A stretch of DNA of 5,574 bases from contig CAORJJ010000100.1 of NCBI GenBank assembly GCA_948517135.1, positions 1 through 5,574 on the forward strand, in the 5' to 3' direction. Of the stretch, positions 1-5,574 are shown in pieces (positions within the stretch are counted from its first letter, which is position 1; each line of letters opens with the position of its first letter). Both the position numbers and the translations under genes were made by a program. A model generated the notes under the pieces. The model ran no database searches. It was not told the DNA's origin and saw only the letters and a list, made by a program, of their open reading frames with translations. The stretch comes from an uncultured Clostridia bacterium (GTDB taxonomy: Bacteria > Bacillota > Clostridia > TANB77 > CAG-508).

Positions 1-2155
1 CGCCACCACGGCCTCCACCGCCGTAGCCATGTCCTCCAAAACCTCCACCTCTTGAAGAAGTATGAATAGATCTACCAAATGATCTTGAGGTTCTATGGAA
101 ATTTGCTGAGTGAATATAGCAGTGATGATTTAATATTGGGCTATTATCAATATTAAATTCTTTTGCATGTATTTTTATAGCTTTTATAACTTTTTCAGAA
201 ATACCAAAAGCAGTTGCATAAATTAAGTATTTTTCCCATAAAGGTAATTCATGTATTTCTTTTTCATTAATTAGAGTATCACTATTTAAAAAGTTATATA
301 ATCCATACCATTTTGCTTGTTCGTTTAATCCATATTGTGTAAATAAAACTGAATTACTTGCTTTAGTTGATAAATAAATATATCTCCATATACAAGCAAT
401 ACCAAGAATAGTATATGCTCCAAATCCTAGTGCCATAGGGGTGAAATAAGATATTCCATTTATAACAGTTAATAAAATTAGTCCCCAACGTAAACTTGAT
501 TTAGCACTAATATTAAGTTCTTTTTGAGGAAGCTCGTAATCTGATGATTGAAAGTATCCTTGCATTACACCACATTCTAAAGCTGGTTTCTTTTCCATAT
601 CTTTTACAAATGAATTGGTGAATACATAATCATTATTAATGCAAGTTTGTAAATTTGAAACCGTAATTGAGTTATTATAATTCCTAGCATGTCTTTCTAA
701 TAATTGTAAATAAAGTCTTTCTGATGTAGTAAGTGGTTCTAAAGTAGCACCAGTATTTTCATTTATTGTTATATACATAGGTTCAGGTGAATAATCAGGT
801 GAGTCAGTAAATTCTTGAGTAACATAGCTAGTATGGATAGGCTCTAAAGTGATTGTAGTATTAGAACTATTCCATTCACCATAATTACTAGATTTAGTAA
901 CTGTTACATATTGTTTTCTTACTAAACTAAGTAAAATAGCTGCATATTCTTCTTTTTTTTCTTTATTTTCATTAAATGGATCTTGCATAAATACCAATTC
1001 AGATGCAAAAATTGGATCTAAGTCACTTGGTATTTCTCTAAAATATTCATAATCTGTTTCTGGACTATAAAAATTATATTTTTCTTTAAGTTTCTTATAT
1101 TTCTGTTTTGTAGTATATATTATAATTGGTATACTAATAATAGATATTATTAATAAAAAAGTTTTATATGTATTAAACATTTCATTTTGTGTCTCATAAT
1201 AGTTATTTTCTGCAATGCACTCATCTAAAACATTTTCGTTTGAATATATGTTATTAGGTGCATATTTTGTAAAAATATGTTTATCTTCTCCATATGAAAG
1301 CAAACAAAATTCTATATATCGATTGTGATAGTTGAATTTTAAGTCTGATTTATTTAAGTTAATTGAAAATGTATGATATCCAGGATTTATAGAATTTGAT
1401 TCAGTATATGGAATTCTAGCGTTAGATGTTCCAAAAGAATATGAATAATATGTAGATGGCATTAAATAATCAGGTATAAGTATTTGAGCTTTGTAGGAAT
1501 TTAATTTTGTAATGGAATTACCAGAATACATACTTAAATATAGTTCAGAACAATCATTATATTTTAAACTAGCATTATTTAGAGAATATACAATTTTAAA
1601 AGTCAATTTTTCTCTATATGTCCAAGGAATATATATTAGTAAAGATTCGTCATTATCAGGATAGGTTCCAGTTCCTTTACTATGATGCCAATGCATTGTA
1701 TCATATTGAGTAAAATCTTCGTCATCCCAATACATTTTTGGTGTTTCTCTATAAGGTATTTCTGTACCATTATCTAAGATTTGAGTAACTGATTTTACAT
1801 CATAATTTACTCTTAGTCCATCAACAGTATCTTCTGGAAGTTCTCTCCATAGCTCTTTATAAGTATTAAATTTTGAAGATGCGTGTACATCAAATGTTAA
1901 ATATTCAGTAATTTCTACATTTGCTTTTCCATTTTCATCATCATGCAATATTGCAGTATATTCAACATCAGTTAGATTACAATAGTCATTAGGATTTAGA
2001 TTAAAAGAATCAATTCCAAAATCTTCTAAAGTGTAACCATCAGAAATAAATGATATTAAAATTATAAAGATGAAAAACAGAAAAGGTAATATTGCTGTAA
2101 AAATACCATTTATGATTTTTTTTATTTTTAGAATAAAGAATTTTAAGTATTTCAT
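1..2155 (-). CDS. DUF2207-family membrane protein with Gly-rich tail (3' end outside window)
   Basis: Reading leftward from ATG at 2155-2153, 718 codons run without a stop to the window edge, so the stop is missing. GGGAGG (complement of 2161-2166) lies 5 bases before the ATG, which fixes the start. Visible order: membrane/signal segment at residues about 17-37; extracytoplasmic DUF2207 region at about 60-295, including a conserved-looking stretch around FKIVYSLNNASLKYNDCSEL (187-206); membrane segment at about 333-348; cytoplasmic region at about 350-555 with PSDLDPIFASEL (376-387) and YAAILLSLVRKQYV (404-417); two close membrane segments at 557-594; LPLWEKYLIYATAFGISEKV (637-656), a hallmark of the YciQ-like C-terminal part; a His-containing segment; then a Gly-rich tail from residue 703. 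These tails usually end soon after, so probably little is lost. The family's biochemical function is unknown. It is divergent from the acyltransferase operon, with its own promoter. Family call is strong; function is not assigned. Confidence 0.9.
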   Translation of the reverse strand, partial: MKYLKFFILKIKKIINGIFTAILPFLFFIFIILISFISDGYTLEDFGIDSFNLNPNDYCNLTDVEYTAILHDDENGKANVEITEYLTFDVHASSKFNTYKELWRELPEDTVDGLRVNYDVKSVTQILDNGTEIPYRETPKMYWDDEDFTQYDTMHWHHSKGTGTYPDNDESLLIYIPWTYREKLTFKIVYSLNNASLKYNDCSELYLSMYSGNSITKLNSYKAQILIPDYLMPSTYYSYSFGTSNARIPYTESNSINPGYHTFSINLNKSDLKFNYHNRYIEFCLLSYGEDKHIFTKYAPNNIYSNENVLDECIAENNYYETQNEMFNTYKTFLLIISIISIPIIIYTTKQKYKKLKEKYNFYSPETDYEYFREIPSDLDPIFASELVFMQDPFNENKEKKEEYAAILLSLVRKQYVTVTKSSNYGEWNSSNTTITLEPIHTSYVTQEFTDSPDYSPEPMYITINENTGATLEPLTTSERLYLQLLERHARNYNNSITVSNLQTCINNDYVFTNSFVKDMEKKPALECGVMQGYFQSSDYELPQKELNISAKSSLRWGLILLTVINGISYFTPMALGFGAYTILGIACIWRYIYLSTKASNSVLFTQYGLNEQAKWYGLYNFLNSDTLINEKEIHELPLWEKYLIYATAFGISEKVIKAIKIHAKEFNIDNSPILNHHCYIHSANFHRTSRSFGRSIHTSSRGGGFGGHGYGGGGRGG

Positions 2156-2182
2156 TTATACCTCCCAAATTAATATATAGAA

Positions 2183-2211
2183 ATTATATATGTATTCTAA
2201 AATTTTGTAAA
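2183..2211 (-). promoter_or_regulatory. Predicted sigma-A-type promoter for the DUF2207 gene
   Basis: Read on the minus strand, TTTACA (2211-2206) is followed by a 17-base spacer and a perfect TATAAT (2188-2183). Transcription would start near 2176, giving a leader of about 20 bases that contains the ribosome binding site at 2166-2161. Match and spacing are near ideal, but the region is very AT-rich, so chance matches are possible. Confidence 0.65.
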
Positions 2212-2253
2212 TAATATTAGTTATAATAATAAGGAAAGATAGATGAAAAGGTA

Positions 2254-2282
2254 TTTACAAAGAAAGATTTATATAATAAAAT
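2254..2282 (+). promoter_or_regulatory. Predicted sigma-A-type promoter for the rightward operon
   Basis: TTTACA (2254-2259), a 17-base spacer and TAAAAT (2277-2282) form a good vegetative promoter, with one mismatch to consensus in each box. The start would fall near 2289, about 32 bases before the first ATG at 2321. The -10 box lies at the centre of the palindrome at 2263-2299. A perfect TATAAT at 2272-2277 has no -35 box at a usable distance, so the downstream -10 is preferred. Confidence 0.55.
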
Positions 2283-2299
2283 TTATTGTATAAATCTTT
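2263..2299. repeat. 37-base near-perfect palindrome over the predicted -10 box
   Basis: AAAGATTTATA (2263-2273) and TATAAATCTTT (2289-2299) are perfect 11-base inverted arms. The 15 bases between them are also symmetric around position 2281: 2275-2280 pair with 2282-2287, and only 2274/2288 (T/G) mismatches. The dyad therefore has 17 of 18 pairs plus a central base. No T-run follows it on either strand, so it does not look like an intrinsic terminator. Its position over the -10 box fits a repressor operator or a supercoiling-sensitive cruciform. No regulator is identified in the window. The AT-rich composition lowers its significance, but the G and C in the outer arms are matched. Confidence 0.6.
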
Positions 2300-2320
2300 A
2301 AAATAATAAAGGAGAAAATT

Positions 2321-2935
2321 ATGAAAAAGTTAATTATAGTTATTTCAATTATTTTAGTAATAGCTGTTATTGTATGTGGAGTTTTATTAATGAAAAATAA
2401 CAACAATAGCAATAACAACAACAATGAAAGCAATAATAACAACAGCAATGCAGAGTCAAAGGAGAAAAAACTTCAAACAGCTGAAGAAATTCAAAATATG
2501 ATAAACACAATTTATACTAGTGGAACAGTAGAATTACCATCTTTAGAAATAGAAACAATAGATGCAAGTGATGAAACTCAGGTTAATGTTTTTACTGGTT
2601 TGAAATCAAATGCAAATGTTGAAGAATTAGTTGTGTCTGTACCATTTATAAATTCTCAAGCATATTCTCTTGCAGTTGTTAAAGTAAGCGAAAATGCTGA
2701 CATTGAGCAAATGAAACAAGAGATGTTAGATAATATTGATATGAGAAGATGGATTTGTGTATCAGCAGAAAAACTATATATTACAAACTATGAAAATATT
2801 ATATTTTTAGTAATGTCTAGTGAAGAATGGGCAAAACCAGTGTATGAAGAATTTAAAAATTTTGTTGAAAATAATATCGGAAAAGAGTTAGAAAAATCCG
2901 AAACAGCAGACATCGATCTTCCACCAGAGATGTAA
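2321..2935 (+). CDS. Small membrane-anchored protein with Asn-rich linker, possibly DUF4358-like
   Basis: 204 residues. GGAG (2311-2314) lies 6 bases before the ATG. Residues 1-3 are positive (MKK), 4-24 form one hydrophobic membrane anchor, 26-43 are almost all Asn with a few Ser/Glu, and 44-204 form an acidic soluble domain predicted to lie outside the cell. Cys19 sits inside the hydrophobic run, but its preceding residues (VIV) make a poor lipobox, so a membrane anchor is more likely than a lipoprotein. The soluble domain has a stretch around EELVVSVPFINSQAYSLAVV (101-120), then a helix with QMKQEM and a late strand (NIIFLVMSS, 159-167). This layout resembles DUF4358 proteins, which I recall near MBOAT and DHHW genes in Clostridia. 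The match is from memory and tentative. It is the first gene after the rightward promoter and is separated from the acyltransferase gene by a strong hairpin. It could be an accessory factor for extracytoplasmic acyl transfer; no catalytic motif is visible. Confidence 0.85.
   Translation: MKKLIIVISIILVIAVIVCGVLLMKNNNNSNNNNNESNNNNSNAESKEKKLQTAEEIQNMINTIYTSGTVELPSLEIETIDASDETQVNVFTGLKSNANVEELVVSVPFINSQAYSLAVVKVSENADIEQMKQEMLDNIDMRRWICVSAEKLYITNYENIIFLVMSSEEWAKPVYEEFKNFVENNIGKELEKSETADIDLPPEM
2396..2449 (+). repeat. Low-complexity AAT/AAC tract encoding the Asn-rich linker
   Basis: The 18 codons for residues 26-43 are nearly all AAT or AAC, with a few AGC and one GAA. This makes a flexible, uncharged spacer between the membrane anchor and the soluble domain. 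Mixed AAT/AAC use means the DNA is not a perfect microsatellite, although the tract could still vary in length between strains. Confidence 0.8.
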
Positions 2936-2943
2936 TTTTTAGA

Positions 2944-2988
2944 ATTAATAATAAAGCTTCCATTGATTTTGGAAGCTTTATTATTAAT
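2944..2988 (+). terminator. Strong intercistronic hairpin, probable (partial) terminator
   Basis: An uninterrupted 18-base inverted repeat has arms 2944-2961 and 2971-2988 and a 9-base loop (2962-2970). The core AAAGCTTCC / GGAAGCTTT is followed by ATTATTAA, so the A-rich left flank pairs with the T-rich right flank as in many clostridial terminators. It begins 8 bases after the stop codon at 2933-2935 and ends 16 bases before the next ATG. The run after the core is T/A-mixed rather than pure T, so termination may be partial. It could reduce expression of the two downstream genes relative to the first, or stabilise the upstream mRNA end. I see no convincing new promoter between the hairpin and the next gene. 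Confidence 0.75.
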
Positions 2989-2996
2989 CAGAAAGT

Positions 2997-3001
2997 AGGA
3001 G
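2997..3001 (+). promoter_or_regulatory. Ribosome binding site with unusually short spacing
   Basis: AGGAG (2997-3001) is separated by only 3 bases from the ATG at 3005. The other genes here have 5-9 bases. The start at 3005 is still favoured because the protein then begins MLFTSISFLYYFLP, the usual N-terminus of AlgI-type MBOAT proteins. The short gap may lower initiation. Confidence 0.6.
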
Positions 3002-3004
3002 AAT

Positions 3005-4396
3005 ATGTTATTTACAAGTATTAGCTTTTTATATTATTTCTTACCAATTGTAATAGTTTTTTATTTTATTGTGCCTAAAAAAGTGAAGAATATTGTGCTA
3101 TTTATTGCATCAATGATATTTTATTTTTATGGTGAGCCAAAGTATATTTTTTTAATGTTAGCTGAAATTTTAGTTGCTTATATTGGAGCAATATTAATTG
3201 ATAAGTACAAGAAAAAAAGTTTATTAGTGCTTACTAGCTTTATACATATTGGTTTATTATGTATTTTTAAGTATACAGATTTTATTATACAAAATGTGAA
3301 TAATCTATTAGATGTAAAGTTATCTCTTTTAAAAATTGCTTTGCCAATAGGAATATCTTTTTATACTTTTCAAATTCTTAGTTATGTAATTGATGTATAT
3401 AAAGGTAAAGTAAAAGTACAGAAAAGCTTTTTAAAACTTGCAACTTATGTATCATTATTTCCACAGTTAATCGCAGGTCCAATTGTAAGATATGAAACAA
3501 TAGAAGAAGAATTGGATAATAGAGAACATAGCTTTGAGAATTTTTCATATGGTGCAAGTAGATTTACAATAGGTCTTGGAAAAAAAGTGCTAATTGCCAA
3601 TATGCTAGGTGAATTATGCAATCAATTTACTATCACAAATGAGAAGAGTGTATTGTTCTATTGGATATTTGCAATAAGTTATACATTACAAATTTACTTT
3701 GATTTTTCTGCATATTCTGATATGGCAATAGGTTTAGGTAGGATCTTTGGGTTCCATTTCTTAGAGAATTTTGATTATCCATATATTTCAAAAAGCATTA
3801 CAGAATTTTGGAGAAGATGGCATATATCACTAAGTTCTTGGTTCAGAGATTATGTGTATATACCACTTGGAGGAAATAGAAAAGGATTAAAAAAACAAAT
3901 AAGAAATATATTAATTGTATGGGCACTTACTGGTATATGGCATGGGGCTAGTTGGAATTTTATAATATGGGGGCTATTATTTGGTATAATTTTGATTATA
4001 GAAAAAATGTTTTTAGCAAAATATCTACAAAGATTACCTAGCTTTTTTAGAAGAATATATGTGTTATTTATTGTTATGATAAGCTTTGTAATATTTAATG
4101 CAAGTAGTATAGGAGAAGCTTGGAAAAATATTATAGGATTATTTGGTGCAAATGGCGAAAGTATTATAAATAAATATACAATATACTATTTAAGAAGTTA
4201 TGGAGTGGTGCTATTTATTGCACTAATTGGAGCTACTCCGCTTTTAAGAAATATGATATTAAAACTAAAAGAAAATGAGAAGTTAGAGAAAATTATTAAT
4301 GTTTTAGAACCATTATATATGATATTTTTACTTTTAATAGTAACAGCATATTTGGTAGACAACTCATATAATCCATTTTTATATTTTAGATTTTAG
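3005..4396 (+). CDS. MBOAT-family O-acyltransferase, AlgI-like
   Basis: 463 residues, a full-length size for bacterial AlgI-type proteins, with many hydrophobic segments. Family motifs in order: the MLF-SISFLYYFLP start; ALPIGISFYTFQILSYVIDV (112-131); PQLIAGPIVRY (153-163); YFDFSAYSDMAIGLGRIFGF (231-250); TEFWRRWHISLSSWFRDYVY (266-285), with His273; IPLGGNR (286-292); and LTGIWHGASWNFIIWG (308-323), with His313, the near-invariant MBOAT histidine regarded as catalytic. The C-terminus NPFLYFRF is also typical. By family knowledge it should move an acyl group, usually acetyl from a cytoplasmic donor, across the membrane to an extracytoplasmic partner or polymer. The DHHW gene starts 13 bases downstream, and its Shine-Dalgarno sequence overlaps this gene's stop codon, so the two are probably co-expressed. 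Homologues include AlgI, PatA and DltB; the acceptor here is unknown, so no specific symbol is given. Confidence 0.96.
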   Translation: MLFTSISFLYYFLPIVIVFYFIVPKKVKNIVLFIASMIFYFYGEPKYIFLMLAEILVAYIGAILIDKYKKKSLLVLTSFIHIGLLCIFKYTDFIIQNVNNLLDVKLSLLKIALPIGISFYTFQILSYVIDVYKGKVKVQKSFLKLATYVSLFPQLIAGPIVRYETIEEELDNREHSFENFSYGASRFTIGLGKKVLIANMLGELCNQFTITNEKSVLFYWIFAISYTLQIYFDFSAYSDMAIGLGRIFGFHFLENFDYPYISKSITEFWRRWHISLSSWFRDYVYIPLGGNRKGLKKQIRNILIVWALTGIWHGASWNFIIWGLLFGIILIIEKMFLAKYLQRLPSFFRRIYVLFIVMISFVIFNASSIGEAWKNIIGLFGANGESIINKYTIYYLRSYGVVLFIALIGATPLLRNMILKLKENEKLEKIINVLEPLYMIFLLLIVTAYLVDNSYNPFLYFRF

Positions 4397-4400
4397 GAGG
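4395..4400 (+). promoter_or_regulatory. Strong ribosome binding site overlapping the upstream stop codon
   Basis: AGGAGG at 4395-4400 shares two bases with the TAG stop (4394-4396) of the MBOAT gene and lies 9 bases before the ATG at 4410. The arrangement fits translational coupling and roughly matched production of the two proteins. Confidence 0.8.
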
Positions 4401-4409
4401 AGATATTTT

Positions 4410-5492
4410 ATGAGTAATAGAATAAAAAATAAAGTAGTAACAATATCTTTCCTTTTTGTAATTATTATTGTATTAATTGCTAACCTTATGAAGGAAAATA
4501 CAGAAATATCTTTATCAGAAAGAAGAAAATTACAACAGTTTCCAGAACTTTCAATAAAAAATTTATTTAATAACAGTTTTTCTGAAAAATTTGATAAATA
4601 TGCAATGGATCAGTTTATACAAAGGGAAAACGTTAGAAGTATGAAAGCCAATGTAGAAATAAATGTATTTAAAAAGCAAGATAGTAATAATATTTATGAA
4701 TATGAAAGATATTTAATTGAACAAATATATCCTTTAAATGAAAAATCTATAAATAATATGGTCAAAAAAATTAATGAAATTAATGAAAAATATTTGGATG
4801 AAACAAATAATGTATATTATTCAATTATTCCAGATAAGAATTATTTTGTAATGGATAATCATCTAAAACTTGATTATAAAAAAATGCAAGACATGATGAA
4901 TTTAGAATGGGCAGAATATATTAATATATTTGATTGTTTGGATTTATCCTGCTATTATAAAACAGATTCTCATTGGAAACAAGAATGCTTGCAAAAAGTT
5001 ATATGTAAAATGGCTACACAAATGAATTTAACACTAAATAACAATTATGAGGAAAAGAAAATTGTAGATTTTAGAGGTGTATATTCAGGACAACTTCCAA
5101 TAAAAGTAGAAACAGATGAAATACGAATATTAACAAATGATATGCTATCAAAATGTACAGTATATAATTATGAAAAAAATAAAACAGCAGAAATATATGA
5201 TTTAGAAAAGAAAAATTCCGCAGATAAGTATGATATTTATTTATCAGGTGCAACACCTTTATTAACAATAGAAAATCCAAATGTAGCTCAAGATAAGGAA
5301 CTAATAGTTTTTAGAGACTCTTATGGTAGTAGTTTAGTGCCACTATTAGTAGAGGGGTATGATAAGATAACAGTAATTGATACAAGATACATATCTCCAA
5401 AGATATTAGTTGATTATGTTGAATTTAATAACAAAGATGTGTTATTTATTTATAGTACTTTACTTATCAATAATAGTTTTTCTTTAAAATAA
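4410..5492 (+). CDS. DHHW / AlgX-like SGNH-type protein, partner of the MBOAT acyltransferase
   Basis: 360 residues. Residues about 8-27 form an N-terminal membrane anchor or uncleaved signal, so the rest should be outside the cell. SERRKLQQFPELS (36-48) is the characteristic opening of DHHW-family proteins. KTDSHW (184-189) supplies the Asp-x-His-Trp motif (Asp186, His188, with Ser187 where the namesake has His), and FRDSYGSS (301-308) supplies the likely nucleophile Ser304 near the C-terminus. Asp-x-His plus a distal Ser matches the triad layout of AlgX/AlgJ-like acetyltransferases. By analogy it receives or directs the acyl group exported by the MBOAT protein and O-acylates a surface or secreted polysaccharide, or acts as an esterase on it. 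It has no visible carbohydrate-binding module. It is the last clear gene in the window, and no terminator follows before the edge. Family call is strong; acceptor and direction of the reaction are inferred. Confidence 0.92.
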   Translation: MSNRIKNKVVTISFLFVIIIVLIANLMKENTEISLSERRKLQQFPELSIKNLFNNSFSEKFDKYAMDQFIQRENVRSMKANVEINVFKKQDSNNIYEYERYLIEQIYPLNEKSINNMVKKINEINEKYLDETNNVYYSIIPDKNYFVMDNHLKLDYKKMQDMMNLEWAEYINIFDCLDLSCYYKTDSHWKQECLQKVICKMATQMNLTLNNNYEEKKIVDFRGVYSGQLPIKVETDEIRILTNDMLSKCTVYNYEKNKTAEIYDLEKKNSADKYDIYLSGATPLLTIENPNVAQDKELIVFRDSYGSSLVPLLVEGYDKITVIDTRYISPKILVDYVEFNNKDVLFIYSTLLINNSFSLK

Positions 5493-5574
5493 AATGTTGA
5501 ATAAAAAAATTAAAATTTATAGAAAATAGGCGGAGTAGGAGAGAGAGGCTTATAAAATCTATAAAAAATTATAT
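5493..5574. other. Noncoding 3' region with purine-rich block inside a short inverted repeat
   Basis: No supportable gene is present. TTTATAGA (5516-5523) and TCTATAAA (5558-5565) form an 8-base inverted repeat that encloses a G-rich purine run at about 5529-5549, which stands out from the AT-rich surroundings. No T-tract or GC-rich stem of a standard terminator is seen. It could be the leader of a gene outside the window, but the sequence ends too soon to tell. Confidence 0.35.

Noticed and set aside
2..49. Locally GC-rich repeated CCNCC-like triplets at the left edge as a possible DNA repeat or foreign insert
   Set aside because: On the minus strand these are in-frame Gly codons of the DUF2207 tail, which fully explains the composition.
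2254..2277. TTTACA paired with the perfect TATAAT at 2272-2277
   Set aside because: The spacer would be only 12 bases, too short for sigma-A promoters. TAAAAT at 2277 gives 17.
2263..2299. Palindrome as an intrinsic terminator for either divergent gene
   Set aside because: No T-run follows on either strand, and it lies upstream of, not after, both genes.
2375..2377. Cys19 of the small protein as a lipoprotein attachment site
   Set aside because: The preceding residues are VIV rather than a small residue at -1, and the hydrophobic run continues past the Cys, as in a membrane anchor.
5071..5280. 69-codon open frame on the minus strand rich in Leu, Phe and Tyr
   Set aside because: It lies wholly antisense within the DHHW gene and has no ribosome binding site of note. 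Its composition is what the complement of an AT-rich coding region gives.
5494..5529. Very short open frame (11 residues, MLNKKIKIYRK) after the DHHW gene
   Set aside because: It has no ribosome binding site and its Lys/Ile-rich content is expected by chance in AT-rich DNA.
1..5574. CRISPR array, tRNA/rRNA gene or insertion sequence
   Set aside because: No regularly spaced direct repeats, no recognisable tRNA or rRNA segments, and no transposase or terminal inverted repeats were seen.

Overview
This is an AT-rich window (by eye well under one third G+C), with strong AGGAGG-like ribosome binding sites, sigma-A-type promoters and normal use of TGG for Trp. Together these suggest a low-GC Firmicute, most likely a Clostridia member. 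The species cannot be named from the sequence. All four genes encode membrane-anchored or integral membrane proteins.

Layout. (1) The minus strand from 2155 to the left edge carries a long gene, open at its 3' end, for a DUF2207-family membrane protein. 718 codons are visible and the frame is uninterrupted into the Gly-rich tail typical of the family. (2) A 165-base divergent intergenic region (2156-2320) holds a well-formed promoter for each direction. The rightward promoter lies partly within a 37-base near-perfect palindrome. (3) Rightward, a small single-pass membrane protein with an Asn-rich linker (2321-2935) is followed by a strong intercistronic hairpin (2944-2988). (4) Next come an MBOAT-family O-acyltransferase of the AlgI type (3005-4396) and, 13 bases later, a DHHW/AlgX-like SGNH-type protein (4410-5492). 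(5) The last 82 bases contain no supportable gene, only a purine-rich block flanked by a short inverted repeat.

How the genes work together. MBOAT plus DHHW/AlgX-like pairs are a known architecture for O-acylation (usually O-acetylation) of extracellular polymers, as in AlgI/AlgJ/AlgX for alginate, PatA/PatB for peptidoglycan and DltB/DltD for teichoic acid D-alanylation. The MBOAT protein is expected to pass an acyl group across the membrane, and the DHHW protein to place it on a carbohydrate outside. The small first gene resembles the DUF4358-type proteins that I recall accompanying such pairs in Clostridia. It may be an accessory partner, and its role is unknown. The acceptor polymer cannot be read from this window, because no glycosyltransferase or polymerase gene is present. 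The DUF2207 gene is transcribed divergently and need not be functionally linked.
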